This document shows positions 1 through 11,589 of a stretch of 64,000 nucleotides of DNA, one piece after another. The stretch spans positions 9,758,853 to 9,822,852 of the forward strand of contig OU426985.1 in NCBI GenBank assembly GCA_911387785.2, written 5' to 3'. This DNA is from Aelia acuminata (lineage: Eukaryota > Arthropoda > Insecta > Hemiptera > Pentatomidae). Each line of letters starts with the position of its first letter. Positions within the stretch are counted from its first letter, which is position 1. A program made the translations under genes and the position numbers. The notes below the pieces were generated by a model, which worked only from the letters and a program-made list of their open reading frames with translations, did not search any database and was not told the DNA's origin.

Positions 1-33
1 TCACAGCTCAGATAGTGATTCAGATGAAGAGAT

Positions 34-244
34 TTTAGAGGTTCCTTACGCACTTAAACTGACTCCAAAGATCGATTAATGCTCAACACAATATATTTTA
101 TTTGATACAACTTTTTGCTTCAAAATATTTTTTTATACTATATTTTTACATGTGTCTTTAATTTTTAAAAATGATTAAAATGTCACATGCAATAATAAAA
201 ATTAATTTAAATAAATATTGATTTCGCAACAAAATGTTGCTACA
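34..244 (-). repeat. 3' LTR of the collapsed gypsy element
   Basis: 211 bp, matching 532-742 at a constant offset of 498 with few differences. On the minus strand it begins TGTAGCAACATT and is preceded by the polypurine tract GGGGGGAGTTGA (245-256). The outer end reads CTAAA rather than the usual CA. Confidence 0.8.
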
Positions 245-447
245 TCAACTCCCCCCAATGACTTCGTCGCAGAAACGCAGAGGAAGTCGTAGTACACGAC
301 CACGACGAGTACTTCTCTCGGCAGTTGTTGGATGTTCTTCTGCGTCGGAGTCATTGAAAACCTGCGCTGGAGTGGTGTCTGGTGATGTCGATTGGCTGAC
401 TCTTCATCTTCCAGCCCAAAAATATCGATGAGATTGCGTGCAGTCAT
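245..447 (-). pseudogene. Residual 5' end of a gypsy ORF
   Basis: A minus-strand reading frame opens about 60 bp after the primer site with MTARNLIDIFGLEDEE and runs into the purine tract and 3' LTR. Its position fits the start of gag. The residue string is too short and low in motifs to identify a domain. It is probably non-functional because the rest of gag and all of pol are missing. Confidence 0.35.
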
Positions 448-510
448 CTCAACTATCGTAAGTGCAGTAAAAGTTTAAAAAAAAATCTAATACAGTTGTA
501 CTTACGGGCT

Positions 511-530
511 GGATCACGTCGGGGTCACCA
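511..530 (-). other. Primer-binding site for tRNA-Trp
   Basis: Minus-strand TGGTGACCCCGACGTGATCC is the complement of the 3' end of insect tRNA-Trp (acceptor end GGGGTCA plus CCA). It lies immediately after the 5' LTR. The plus-strand text looks like the end of a tRNA gene, but no cloverleaf precedes it. Confidence 0.75.
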
Positions 531-531
531 C

Positions 532-742
532 TTTAGAGGTTCCTTACGCACTTAAACTGACTCCAAAGATCGATTAATGCTCAACACAATATATTTTATT
601 TGATACAACTTTTTGCTTCAAAATATTTTTTTATACTATATTTTTACATGTGTCTTTAATTTTTAAAAATGATTAAAATGTCACATGCAATAATAAAAAT
701 TAATTTAAATAAATATTGATTTCGCATCACAATGTTGCTACA
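532..742 (-). repeat. 5' LTR of the collapsed gypsy element
   Basis: Second copy of the 211-bp repeat. On the minus strand it runs directly into the primer-binding site at 511-530. The AGAT target duplication follows on the plus strand at 743-746. Confidence 0.8.
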
Positions 743-1499
743 AGATGTTGGTGATAACCAGGTTGAAGCTCCCATTCCCAGACGTTCATCCCGGGAAACG
801 AACCCAAACCTTTTGCCGATTATCAGGTATAATCACAGCTGACTCGATGTCATTTCCAGCGACATTCAGGGTGGCCATAGCTAGTCCAGAGCATCAGCAG
901 TGAGTGGCTCCATAAAGGAAGAAAATCATGCCCTCATTGATAATGAGTTTTCTGGGTAAGGAGTTTTTAGAAAATCCTACATATGATTATCTCGTAGGTT
1001 TAGAAAATGACCCATGTTAGGGAAATTAGAGATAAAGAAGGTAAATGTGCATCTTCACTCAATGGTCTTAAAGAAACTTTTGAAACAGAGAAGATCTTAA
1101 GAAATAATTCTATTTCTTAATGCAGAGGATACTTTTGATATTGTTGGTAATTTTATTGCGAATAAACTCCGAGAAAGGAATAATGCATACTCAATTTTCA
1201 AATTTTAATTTCGTAAAACTATGTTTGTAAATAAAACATGCATTGAAAACCCAAAGTTGAGGTATTTGTGAATCAATTTTATTCAATAAATATTTTATTA
1301 TTTAATTCTTGTGATTTAATACATAATTCTGTATGTTAAGTGTCAAAGTTTATATTTTTGTAGTATAAATTTATGTTTAAAAATGAACTTGGTAATTGAT
1401 TTTTTTACTAAATTAATTTCCCTTCAGGGATTCTAAATTGTTTGTGGATGTTGATGGATTATGACAAAGATTGTGTAATTAAGTTTCAGAAATTCTTTC
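743..1499. other. Degenerate retroelement flank, no gene
   Basis: If the collapsed element is set aside, the sequence on either side (1-33 and 747-830) reads as one acidic then arginine/serine-rich coding stretch, like the tether between integrase and reverse transcriptase of a retroelement. It soon meets stops. The rest to about 1500 is AT-rich with only short frames. I see no intact gene or clear repeat. Confidence 0.35.
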
Positions 1500-2740
1500 T
1501 GCCGGAATTGCTTCATAATTTATCAGACAATATCTTTAAAACGTGACAAATGATCGGCCACTACATTGTTTTTCCCTGGAATGTGCTGTATATTAGTGTT
1601 GAATTATGATATATGTATACTGGAGTTGCCTACGGCGTCTTGATGAAGCTTTATTATGTTTTTATTGGAAGGCATAAGTTAACGGAGCGTGATCCGTATA
1701 AACTGTAAATTTTCTAATGCTTGAAATGCCTTATCGCTAAATGGATACTAAGGAGTTAACAATCGTCAGTTAAGTTTCTCTGTTGTGTTTCTGAAATTTT
1801 TTTGGAAAAGAAATTAATAAGCCTCCATGTATTCTCTTATGATTTCTGTATTGCCGCGCCTTCAGTAGTGTTGGAAGCATCAACCTGTAGAGAAAGTTAA
1901 TAGTTGTTATTAGGACAAGTAAGAAGGGTGTCATTAGCCAGCGCCTGTTTGGCTTCCTCAAATTATTGGCTAGATTCTTCATTCCATTCACTTTTTCTCT
2001 TTTCATTTTTCTTGGATCCTTGTAAATATTTATACATTAATGCTTGGTTTTCTGCTGCGTGTGGAATATGGCGACGATAAAAGTTACGACCTACGACCTG
2101 AAACATCCTGAGTTCTTGTACTGTGACTGGCTTTTTAAACTCCATAATAGTATAACACGCTCTGGGTCTGATCTGATACACTCACCACTGATATTAGATT
2201 TTCCAAGAAAAACTACTTCTGCTGCACGAAAAAGGGATTTACTTAGATTAATACGAAGGCCGAAAGAAGTCAGTCTGTTTATGACTGCTCTCAAATGTTC
2301 TAAGTGCTCATCAGGAGTTCTAGATGCAATTAATATATCGTCAAGATATACAAAACAATGTGGCAACCCAAACAATAACCCCATGCATGAAGCGATGGAA
2401 ATTACAAGGTGCGCTTCGTAAGCCAAAAGGCATTACGTTAAATGCCCAAAAGGCGTTATGATGGCAGTTTTTTGTTTATCTTGTTCTGCTACTAGAATAA
2501 AATAAAAAGCGGAATTTTAATCAATCTTTGAAAATATTTTTTTATATTCTAAAATTTCCGCGACATCTTTCCCTGGATAGTGGTCCGGCTGTCGCGCATT
2601 TAAAGGTCGGTAGCCTTCGCAAGCACGCCATTGTCCATTTTTCTTAGCCTTAGGTAAGAATATATCTTGACTTAAAAAGTCAAAAGAGGACTTGCCCACT
2701 TTGATCTTGATGGCCTAATTAAGCCCTGATTTAATAAGTC
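1500..2740 (-). pseudogene. Ty3/gypsy pol remnant: reverse transcriptase and RNase H
   Basis: Read on the minus strand from 2740, the fragments follow the order of a gypsy polymerase. First comes the RT entry region (KNGQWRACEGYRPLNA), then the active-site strand FVYLDDILIAS at about 2345, the connection (VTVQELRMF, FYRRHIPHAA), and RNase H ending near 1540 with a GKNNVVADHLSR motif. At least four frame changes and several stops separate these pieces. The wording of the RT matches CsRn1/Kabuki-like gypsy elements, so it may be the missing interior of the same family as the 34-742 element. It is dead as a gene. Confidence 0.75.
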
Positions 2741-2906
2741 AACGCTACGGGCTGAATGTGTAGGCAGCAAATTTGGTTATATGTATGTATAACTGCTGTT
2801 GGTAAATGAGTTGTTAATAAACTGATAAAAGTTTTATAAAAACTTTTATTAACTATTTCAATTAAACAGACTTTTGATATAAAGATCACGCCAATAGGAG
2901 ACATAG
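2741..2906. other. Short AT-rich spacer
   Basis: No motif or frame recognised between the gypsy pol remnant and the GA microsatellite. Confidence 0.3.
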
Positions 2907-2916
2907 GAGAGAGAGA

Positions 2917-2991
<75 letters not shown>

Positions 2992-3036
2992 AGAGGGAAA
3001 TAGATAGATACATATGTAGATAGAGAGAGAGTGAGA
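2907..3036. repeat. (GA)n microsatellite
   Basis: Nearly pure GA dinucleotides to about 2985, then interrupted GATA/GAGA sequence. A Ser-Leu repeat frame on the minus strand is only a translation of this repeat. Confidence 0.95.
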
Positions 3037-3738
3037 GATAGATAGTTTACCATGATTGTATTAAAATTTACACTCAATAACACGTAACTATTTTAAGCAC
3101 CACTACAAACACGTAAGATAAAATAAATTAATATGACAAATAGCAACACCCTATGAACACTATTCTACATTTACTTTTTTGACGGATCACTCGCATGGTA
3201 TTATAAAAATGTTCCTCACATGTTGTTTTATAAAAATACAATAAAAAACTAGAAGTCTTAAAAAAAAAGTTACTGACCGAAGGAATTGAAATCAACAGTA
3301 AATTAAAAAAGTTATTTATTTTCTTGGTGATTTTTTCTGAATCAATAAATGATAAACAATTAAAATCTAAGTTGTATAGGGATAGTAAATAATTTATTAA
3401 ATAAATAAGCAGACTATTCTGCTGTTCTTTCACCTGGGTAAATAAATCCATTCGAATAATGATATACAAAGCTTTTCACCAATTAAAGTGAAAGACAAGG
3501 ATAGCCAAATATATATTTAAAATTCAGAAAACATTCTATGCAACAGTTTGATATCAGATTTATTTTAATATAATAATATACTTCAATTATTATATTACAT
3601 ATCTTCTAGGAACTTTTTTTCAGAATTTTACAATGCAACGTCAAAACTTGAAACAAAGGAGTTAAAGAATAACAGGGCACGGTAGACACATTTGATCAGC
3701 TGTAATAAAGATTGATTTTTGTTTGAATCATACTCTTT
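3037..3738. other. Unassigned AT-rich stretch
   Basis: Very AT-rich. A 113-residue minus-strand frame (3128-3469) is low-complexity Leu/Phe/Ser and shows no domain. I see nothing supportable here. Confidence 0.3.
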
Positions 3739-6289
3739 TTAACCGGCTTCGAACGAAAGAGGAGGTTACTCAAATGTGACTTTTTTTTGTGCTTTTTTTT
3801 TCCTATGTATGTTCACCGCTTACTCAGAGATGGGTGGACCAATTGGAACGAAACTTTTTGCATCTTGTAAAGTATTTTCCCAAGGTGGTCCCATTTAAAC
3901 CTTTTTTAATTTATTTAAGAAGTTATTGGGAAAATAATTGTTTAATTATCGCTCAAATTGTTTACTTATTGGAAAAACATACGACATATATAACATAAGG
4001 TATGCTCCAACAAGCTATTAAAACTAATTGATAACTAACAAATCCCAATATTGTATTTCTGCTGGATGAATCAAATGGGAAAACCAACCAATCAAATTCA
4101 GAATCAAAAGAGTGGGGGGAGAACATGAGCAGTCTGTTGGTTATCGATGTGTTTTACGTGCTTGTTGGAACAAACCTATACTTACATAACCTTAACTAAT
4201 TTTTCAACATTAGATTTAAATGAAGATATAAATATCAGCAGAAAATAATATCGCTGTCGTTTTCTGTAGCGATATTAGCATAAATATTAGATAGATGTAT
4301 ATTCACCGATAATAGTAAACCTTCTTAATTTTGATCTAATCGACGGTTGGACACCATAATCATAAGACAACAAAATTCGTGGAATTTCAAGAAAGACTGA
4401 GTATTGGTAATCGTTTTAAAGCAGAATTTAAGACTTCTTCAAGTTCCCGAATGATCGTTTAAATTTAAAATCGTAGCTATTATTGATTTAAATTAGATTT
4501 TGATTTATATATTTTATTGACTATGCACATTAAAAAAGAATACAACAATTCCTGGAAAAGCTCATTTTCAGTTTATTTAACAAAGGATTCAGATACCTCT
4601 GTCTTCTTCCGGATACACTCGGTCACTGTTGAATATCTTGCCGGAGGTCTTGTGCCGATCCTTTATGGGTGAAACTTCTGTTATGTTATCCGGATTACTA
4701 TTATCGGTTTTTAAATTTGTTTCTACAACTGTCGAGGCTTTTGCTGGTGTTCATTCATCAATAAAAACTACAAAATAAAACAACCTCATTGTATGAAAGT
4801 CCCCTCAGCAAAAATTTAGCAGTCATGGAAATGATTGTTAAAAATGATGATAAATGCTACGCCACTAGAATTGAAGCAACAGTGTTTAGCAATTTATTTT
4901 CTGAATAATGTTTTATTACGAAGGATATAATTCATAGTACTTCGGTAATAAATTTAGTCAACAATTCAACGAAAGGAATTACGAACATAATTGAATCAAC
5001 CTCTGGAATTAAGTCAGTAGTCTAATAAGGAGAATAATAATATCCTTCATAATAATAAATTAACCATATGTGAGTCTCAAACCCTGTTGCTTCTATCCTA
5101 GTGGGGCAGTCTTTTTGATATCGACAAATTTTATGGTTGCCCCTTTTTTGTTAGGACTTCTATCCAATGATGTTTAATCTACTTTTCCAACGATCGATTT
5201 CAATAAAGCACCGGAGTCGTGTATAATATCGCCATAATTTTCAGAAGGATATTCAAGCAATCAAAATTTAAAAATTTCTTTCAAATTTACTATATATCAT
5301 ATTACCATCCTCATCGATTCTCCATTAACGATATCTTGACTAAAACCGGCCAAAATCTCGACTGTTCAGTGACGTATCTACTTCATCTTGGAATGGCCGG
5401 ATTTATGTATTTAAGTATATTTAACTCAACACATCTCGGAACACTGATGATCTACGTAAATGACAAATACTGACGACATTTAGCAAAGGAAAAATATTGT
5501 CATTGTGGAAAAACATTTTATGTGTTACCTTCCCAATTGAACATTGATCTTTAAAAAAAAAAATCCATTTTTAATCATAAAACGTAGTGTGTTGAAAGTT
5601 GTATAATACACGCACCGCTTTCCCACTTTTTTGTGTGTATTCATAAAATTTAAAAGGTGACTTTTTATGCAATTATTGTATAATAAAAAGGCCTGGGAAA
5701 GACAAATGAGGTAGAGCGTAAAAAGATTTCGAAATTTTTAAACCAACCTTTGTTTTACCAACGACCAATTACCAACGAAATTTTTAAACCAACGTACTTT
5801 TTTCTACATTTGTTATCTTCTCCAACTAAAAATTGTGAAATAAAAAACATTTTATAAAAAAATATTAAACCGACTTCGAAACCTAGGAACCAGTAAAAAT
5901 AAATTCACTGAAAAGTATGAAATAATTACCTTCTGATTTTTATGAATAGACAGCAAAATTGAAAATGGTATAAATAGTGGAAAAATGCAATAAGACGAAT
6001 AATTTTATTTTAATTTTTACAAATACATACTAATTGTTAATAAAAATTATTAAATTTAAATATTAAATACTATGTTCAATACAACACAATCTTTTCTGAG
6101 GCGGCGCAAAATTTAAAATTGTTTACACTAGACATTATGAAAATCTTCTAAATGGATCTTCTCTTCCCATCTATTGATTTCAATGCCTACTAATGGAATT
6201 GTATCAGTAACATGTCATTTCTATTTTGCGCCGCCTCCGAAAAGATTGTGTTGTATTGAACATAGTATTTAATATTTAAATTTAATAAT
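3739..6289 (+). mobile_element. Non-coding repeat element, copy 1 (truncated at its 3' hairpin)
   Basis: Starts with TTTAACCGGCTTCGAACG and proceeds for about 2.1 kb to a second ACCGACTTCGAAACC motif at about 5866-5880. It ends in a hairpin region whose arms (around 6065-6110 and 6225-6289) carry GGCGGCGCAAAA and its complement. The whole unit recurs in reverse orientation at 27893-30708. No frame longer than 84 codons shows a domain. The opening AACCGRCTTCGAA plus GGAGGTTACTCAA wording resembles a dispersed non-coding repeat I associate with arthropod genomes. A non-autonomous DNA element is the likeliest class, but superfamily is not decidable from this. Confidence 0.6.
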
Positions 6290-6780
6290 TTTTAGGTAGG
6301 TAGCTGTGAGTAAAATGGCAATAGCCAATCCTAAGCCAGCACAGCATCACTTCCTCTCTTCTTGATATTCTGCAGCTTGTGCTCCATTTCCTACAGCCGG
6401 TTTCAACCCGGGTTAGTTGGCGATTTTCTCTGGTCCAACTCTTCTCCCATTCTGCAAATTGCAATCTCCTTGTTTGGAGAATCCAGCCTTCCAGTGTATT
6501 TTTATTAATTTTATTAACTTCTGTTCTTTCTTCGAGTCTTGCTAAGTGTGCTAGATGGTTAGCTCTTTCATTACCTGAAATGCCACAGTGAGCAGGAACC
6601 CAGACGAAGACAATGGTATGCGTTTATTTTTTATATTCCTCCATTCGTTAAGAATTTCTATGATTACTGAATTTCGCGGATATGGGCTATTAATGGCAGC
6701 CAACATACTCCATGAATCCGATACTACAGCCCATTTTTTTTCTCTGGATTCCGCTATATTCATATTTGAAGTGAGCAAAC
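6290..6780 (-). pseudogene. LINE RNase H domain fragment
   Basis: Minus-strand pieces read as the RNase H domain found at the end of I/Jockey/R1-type LINE ORF2. They include a VVSDSWSMLAAI active-site strand and VWVPAHCGISGNERANHLA, then a tail with LRIGYCHFTHSYL where a Cys/His region would follow. One frameshift splits the domain near 6590. The fragment abuts the truncated hairpin of the non-coding element, so one has broken the other. Confidence 0.75.
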
Positions 6781-7039
6781 GTAACAGTTATATTCTATAT
6801 TAGCTGTAGCTGTATGTCCCGGTTTCACTCGGGGAATTTGATTTTTCTAATAAACGTGAACCATTCTATAAAAAATGAACACAACAATAGCACTATTAGA
6901 TTATTATTCCAAAGCTTTAAGATATACTATATTTTTAGTTTTACTCTCCGGGGCGTATATATTTAGGTCATTATATGAGCTACTCTAGAGCATGCAACTT
7001 AAACTGATCATGAGAAAAACTTGGGAAGCCAGCTACCCT
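6781..7039. other. Spacer without recognised features
   Basis: AT-rich sequence between two LINE fragments of opposite orientation. Nothing recognised. Confidence 0.3.
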
Positions 7040-7560
7040 CAGTGCTTTATTGATAGTCCCAGTGGACCATATTAAAGCAATTTAGTCAACATATAAAGAC
7101 TCAAAAGGAATATTAAGGATTAATGGGAAGGAGTTTCAGGATGGATAAAGGAGACAAAAAGGGCGGTAGTCTCAGCCCATTACTCTCCATTATTTCATAG
7201 ATGAGATCCTAAAAATCTGTAAACGTAGAAAAGCAAGAGCAAGTATAGGAAATAGAGATATAAGAACAATACTCGCCCAAGCTCTTGTATACGCAGATAA
7301 AATAGTCCTTATAACAGACTCAACAGAATCATTACAGCAAGCCATCATAGGGCTGGAACTAGAAAGAAAAGGGATGTAGATAAACGAGGATAAAAGCAAA
7401 GTTATGCAGACAGGACAAGTTGCTGAAGACATACAGATAAACTGTAAGGATAGGACTCTAGAGGTGGTTGATGAATATATGTACCTGGGAACAGATGTTG
7501 AAAGGAACAGGAAAATAGACCAGGAAATAGTTCGTGTAACTGGGCTGAGACTTGTACTCC
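7040..7560 (+). pseudogene. LINE reverse transcriptase fragment
   Basis: Plus-strand frames, interrupted by stops, match the palm of an APE-type LINE RT. A KKGGSLSPLL stretch (normally QGDxLSPLLF) is followed by LVYADKIVLI, where the catalytic YADD is mutated to YADK, and then by YMYLGTDVERNRKI, the usual downstream region. The loss of one catalytic Asp plus the stops make it inactive. It is not the same family as the LINE at 25.9-33.0 kb, judged by wording. Confidence 0.7.
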
Positions 7561-8537
7561 ATTGAAATCAAAGGGCATATCACTGGGAACAATGGGGATG
7601 CCAGGCATGGAAAGCCATAAGGGCACAAAGGGATGAGCAAGGAGGTGATAGATTTCAATTAACCATATAAACAGTCCGGGTAGTTTCCATAAATCAATTA
7701 GGTACCAAATATCAAAGAACAAAGAAGAAATCCAGTCGCAAAATACAATGAAAAAAGCGTGGGCCAAGTAATGTTCGTTAGGACAGAAGAGAGCCAGGAG
7801 CAAGAGGCGAGTAGAGGGGAGACGCGGACTTGTTTGCCAATGCCTCGAATAGGACTTGTTCAGCCTTAAAACGTGGACACCGGTCCATTCCGGATTAACG
7901 GCCTAACCGGGCCTTGTTGGTCTCTCTAAAATCTATAAAATGAGACCCATACGGTCGATTTCGTAAAAACCTAATGTAAAGCGAGATAACGATTCATATA
8001 ACAGTAAAGAGTGTTCCCAGAGATTTGCTGAAGTTATGCAATTTTAATATGGACCTGGTATGAAAGAACCAAATAGCGAAATTTGGAGAATTTAGGACAA
8101 ACGATTTGGACTTTTATAAAGAACAAACAAACAAACAGAATTCAATCTAGTTATAATAGATAATAGCATTTATATAGATAAATTAGTTTCGCAAATCACA
8201 ATGTTTGATTGAAACGGCTGAAAACGGCTGATATAATTATTTTAGATATAGACTGTATTTCAGTTGTTTACATTTTTAGGGTTCTGGAGCGAGCAGTTCT
8301 TATGTTGTTCCCTTGTTTGTTTATCGTTTTCGGGTTAACTATGGACGAATTGGGTTTACCGCGCCGTAATTAAAAAGTTTGCATTGGAAAGTCATGAAAA
8401 GAGGATCTTGCTTAATATGATTGCTTACCAATTATCGATTGTCGTCACGAACACACAATTGACGATTTTGTACCTGTTGTCAGCTATTCCCAACAGTTCT
8501 TTGAAATTTTTCAGCTCAATGTAAAAGAAATGTTACC
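7561..8537. other. Unassigned stretch
   Basis: Decayed sequence. A 133-residue minus-strand frame (7402-7803) overlaps the antisense of the RT fragment and is not convincing. No repeat or motif recognised. Confidence 0.3.
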
Positions 8538-9025
8538 TTAAATTTGAGGGGCTGTATCGGAAGCGCCAGTTGCGATTCTGAGTCTGGTATTGTGTATAGG
8601 GTCGAGTATTTTTAAAGCATTGCTTGAAGCCGAGTAATAAGCATTGCAGTCGTAATCCAATTTTGACCTTACGAGACTTCTATACCAGGTTAGCATACTA
8701 GTTCTATCAGCACTCCAACTAGTATTACTTACCATTTTTAGAAGATTTCAAATTATTAAAATTGATCACGTCTGGGACTCATATTGGGAAAACTGTCGGA
8801 TAAAAAAAATTTATTTAAAATCTTTAGGATTATAGATTTATTAAAGGGGCATAAGTTTTTGATCATGCCAATGCAGATCTTATCCGGACCGGGTGAGGAA
8901 TCTTTTCTAGAGTTAACGCGGTGATAAATTCGGGCATTGAAAAAGAGTAATTTAGTGGATGATGGTATGACATTTATCCAACGTTTTGATAATAATGGGG
9001 AAATGGCCAATGCCATGCGTATCAT
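8538..9025 (-). pseudogene. I/Jockey-type LINE RT fragments
   Basis: Two minus-strand pieces belong to one LINE ORF2. The upstream piece (9025-8756) has the RT entry motif SSPGPDKI followed by a region ending SDSFPN. The downstream piece (8735-8538) has SWSADRTSMLTWYRSLVRSKLDYDC and LDPIHNTRLRIATGA, the conserved region after the RT palm. The catalytic YADD region between them is deleted. Confidence 0.75.
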
Positions 9026-9457
9026 CTAGTGCTAGCCAGTTAGATATTAAATATTATTTAATATTAAATATTAAATTAAAATATAAAATATTAGAATCGA
9101 CATAACCTTAAATAATAACCACTTCAGTTGTTACCATGGCTAGCGCGCTCGACTAGTAAAGTAAAGATCATGGGATCGAATACCGACCTCGTTATTATTA
9201 TTTTTTTCACATTAACTTTTCTATATGATGTTAGGCAGGTTGTGAATAGTATTTTTTGTAAATTTTAAATTAAAAAAAAAGATTTTTCTACCGATCTATA
9301 TAATAAATATGGCAAGTATGGGTTTATATATTTCATTAATAATTCACAGCATTGCATACCCCTCTTTTTCGTCAATTATTTTGACTTAAGCCTCCTTACC
9401 ACGTCAAGGTGAGGGTATATCAAGGAGTTTTTTTTTTCAATTTTAAAAACATACAAA
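9026..9457. repeat. Copy of the TCGACATAACCTTA repeat plus spacer
   Basis: At about 9090-9140 there is a single copy of TCGACATAACCTTAAATAA followed by TTCAGTTGTTACCA. The same wording recurs many times in the array at 20890-21720. The remainder is AT-rich with no gene. Confidence 0.5.
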
Positions 9458-9593
9458 ATGGTTTGCGGGTAGATCAATACCACGCCAGTGACCAACAATC
9501 ACTCATTGGTTTACGGGTAAATCAATACCATGCCAGTGACCAGCAAACAAACATTGGTTTACGGATAAATCAATACCAACCCCAGTGACCATT
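9458..9593 (+). repeat. Three tandem units of ~48 bp
   Basis: Units begin at about 9460, 9509 and 9556. They share GGTTTACGGGTAAATCAATA followed by CCATGCCAGTGACC. Confidence 0.85.
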
Positions 9594-10483
9594 CGCTGTG
9601 CAGACACAAAAAAAAAAAATTGCTTCCAATACCATGTTTAAATTTTTATAAGTATTTTTTATTTTTTTATCTTTTTTAAGCTAACCTACATAAATTTAGA
9701 AATCAAATCAAAATTCGAATACACCCACTCTGCTAATAAATGAGAGCGAAATGTGTACACATTAATTTTAAATCTTTATGAATAATACATGGAACTATAT
9801 GTAGAATGGGCAGTTTATCGACTTGAGGACATTGAAAGTCCTAAAGGTTGAATACAACGCAAGAGCGTAAAAATTTTAACGAAAATTCCTTTTTTTGAAG
9901 ACCTTTATCAAAAACATAATTATAATTTGAATCCAAGATTTTCAAAATCGATGATAAACTGTGGTAAGAAACTTCTCCATCCTTCCAATGTAAACAATGA
10001 TAATTTCTCGCTAGCCAGCGGTTCGTGATTATGCTTTTATAATTTTTTACTCCTGGATAAGTGGGTGGCTTGAAAATCCAATGGGTAGTCGCATAATGTT
10101 TTAAATCGAAAATTGATAATTAATTCTTTTACAATACAATTATTGGAATCGTCTATGAAGCATTGAAATTCTACAACCGCGCTGCTCGACGACATGGTGA
10201 AGACTGGAGTAATAGAAACAATGAAATTATACTTATATCCTTTTTCTTAGGATGCTTGTTGGTAGATTATATTCCACCACATTGTCATGTATAATGAGGC
10301 AGAATGCTGTTGTTTCAGCCGGAAACGCTTTAGATGCGTCGAATTCCAACCTGACATCGACCGTTCCTGATTTTATTGATTCTGATTATTTAGAACAATC
10401 GATTAAGATAATCAGTGCTTTTTCTTTGAAATTCTTTAGCGAGAGAAGTGGCTGAGTCGGATATCCCCAGGATAGTAGGATTT
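9594..10483. other. Region downstream of the Polinton 1 capsid, no gene assigned
   Basis: AT-rich. Short plus-strand frames (10180-10455) show no domain. It may hold decayed Polinton sequence because it abuts the capsid pseudogene, but I cannot support a call. Confidence 0.3.
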
Positions 10484-11453
10484 TTAAAAATTGCGATACA
10501 TGCAGTAGAGTACCGCGAATCGATTCCTATCGAAATAGATATTTAAATCATCATAAGGATATGATTTTGAATTCAAATACAGTTTAACGTTAGATATATT
10601 ACAATGATCGAATTGACTAGCGTCCTTTTCGACTTTGTTAATACGATCTGTTGAAAATGCTAGTACTATGTATCTCGGTTTTTCCATTTGGTTAGAAGTT
10701 TTTACTGCCCAAACCTGTCTCTGTGTGGATAGTAGAAGTGGGTAAACGAACAATTCCCAGCTTCTGAACTCTTCCGAAACAACCTTTTCCGACTTGAGTC
10801 TACGTAACAGTGTTAATCGTGTAAATTCGTTTACTGATACATAAGGTAATTTCCAAGATAGCTTCGTTAATTCAATTTTTGCTTTCTTTGCCGCAGCAGT
10901 ATGTCTAGATATGTAACAATTGTCTTCAGTCCGACATCTAATGAGAATTAGCTCTTGTTTAACATTAACAATATTTTTTTTATAATCTTCGGCGAACCCT
11001 TGTAATTGAGATAAGGGGATACACATGTTGAAATAACCGTTATTCGACACATCAAGTGTATCTGATGCAGGACAGCACCAACCGAGATGCTCCACAGAGG
11101 ATCCACCCGGTAAAGACAACATCCCTTTTATGGTGCTAGTAATTCCCAACTTGCGAACTCTATCTATTTCAACTCCACATAATTCATATCGAATTTCATC
11201 GAATAAATATGCCAAAGGATTATTCGTTAATTTAGCCGTTGCGGGTACAGCTCTACCATCCTCTTTTAAAAACCGTCCCTCGTAATAAAAAAAACTTCTC
11301 GATGGTAGGGTCATAATATCCTGATGCTGGACTAATATTCTAATTTCATCACCTCGAAGTAGTCGATGCGTAAGGGAAATGGGAATGATATTCTATACCT
11401 TCGATAGAATCGGTAAAAGCAGCGGTTAAACCTAGATCAGTTATTTCCTCCAT
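10484..11453 (-). pseudogene. Polinton 1 major capsid protein (double jelly roll), truncated
   Basis: The start ATG at 11453 opens MEEITDLGL, and a frameshift near 11350 separates about 34 N-terminal residues from the main 276-residue frame. Family landmarks include FFYYEGRFLKEDG, LTNNPLAYLFDEIRYELCGVEIDR, GFAEDYKKNIVNVKQELILIR, FRSWELFVYPLL and KPRYIVLAFSTDR. This is the icosahedral capsid subunit of Polinton-type elements, made of two jelly-roll folds. The C-terminal region (present at 55050-55259 in Polinton 2) is missing: the frame stops after LYCMYRNF. The small basic protein gene overlaps its start. Confidence 0.85.
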
Positions 11454-11580
11454 ATTACACGATAACCTGCCGACTTGAAAAATTCGATATTTTCTTTTGT
11501 TAGAGATGTTACTCCTCTGAAGCCGGATAGTAGAATGAGCTTTTTTTCCTGAATTATCTCTTCTCTTATACACACTCCGA
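11441..11580 (-). pseudogene. Polinton 1 small basic protein preceding the capsid
   Basis: In the frame next to the capsid start, a Lys/Arg-rich stretch ends LTKENIEFFKSAGYRVIWRK and stops at 11441-11443, overlapping the capsid ATG at 11453. The homologous gene in Polinton 2 (53916-54077) has the same C-terminal pattern and the same overlap with its capsid gene, which supports both. Function is unknown; a basic peptide beside a capsid gene could bind packaged DNA, but that is inference. Confidence 0.55.
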
Positions 11581-11589
11581 AAGTCCTCC

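Larger units (their letters stand above)
34..742 (-). mobile_element. Collapsed Ty3/gypsy-type LTR element, tRNA-Trp primed
   Basis: Two nearly identical direct repeats (34-244 and 532-742) enclose only 287 bp. On the minus strand the order is 5' LTR, primer-binding site, a short gag-like start, a purine tract and 3' LTR, so almost the whole coding interior is deleted. The element is flanked by a 4-bp direct repeat AGAT (30-33 and 743-746), as expected of a target-site duplication. A tRNA-Trp primer site is typical of CsRn1-like gypsy elements, so I infer that group. It sits inside older sequence that looks like a retroelement coding remnant (1-33 plus 747 onward). Confidence 0.8.

Noticed and set aside
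511..530. tRNA gene
   Set aside because: Only the 3' end of tRNA-Trp is matched, in the position of a primer-binding site; no cloverleaf upstream. The same applies to 17345-17362 and 53576-53586.
2886..3083. 65-residue Ser/Leu repeat protein on the minus strand
   Set aside because: It is only the translation of the GA microsatellite.
6065..6289. Loop of the non-coding element flipped between copies
   Set aside because: When copy 2 is read in its own orientation the loop has the same direction as in copy 1.
7402..7803. 133-residue minus-strand frame
   Set aside because: Antisense to the LINE RT fragment over part of its length, with no domain and skewed composition.
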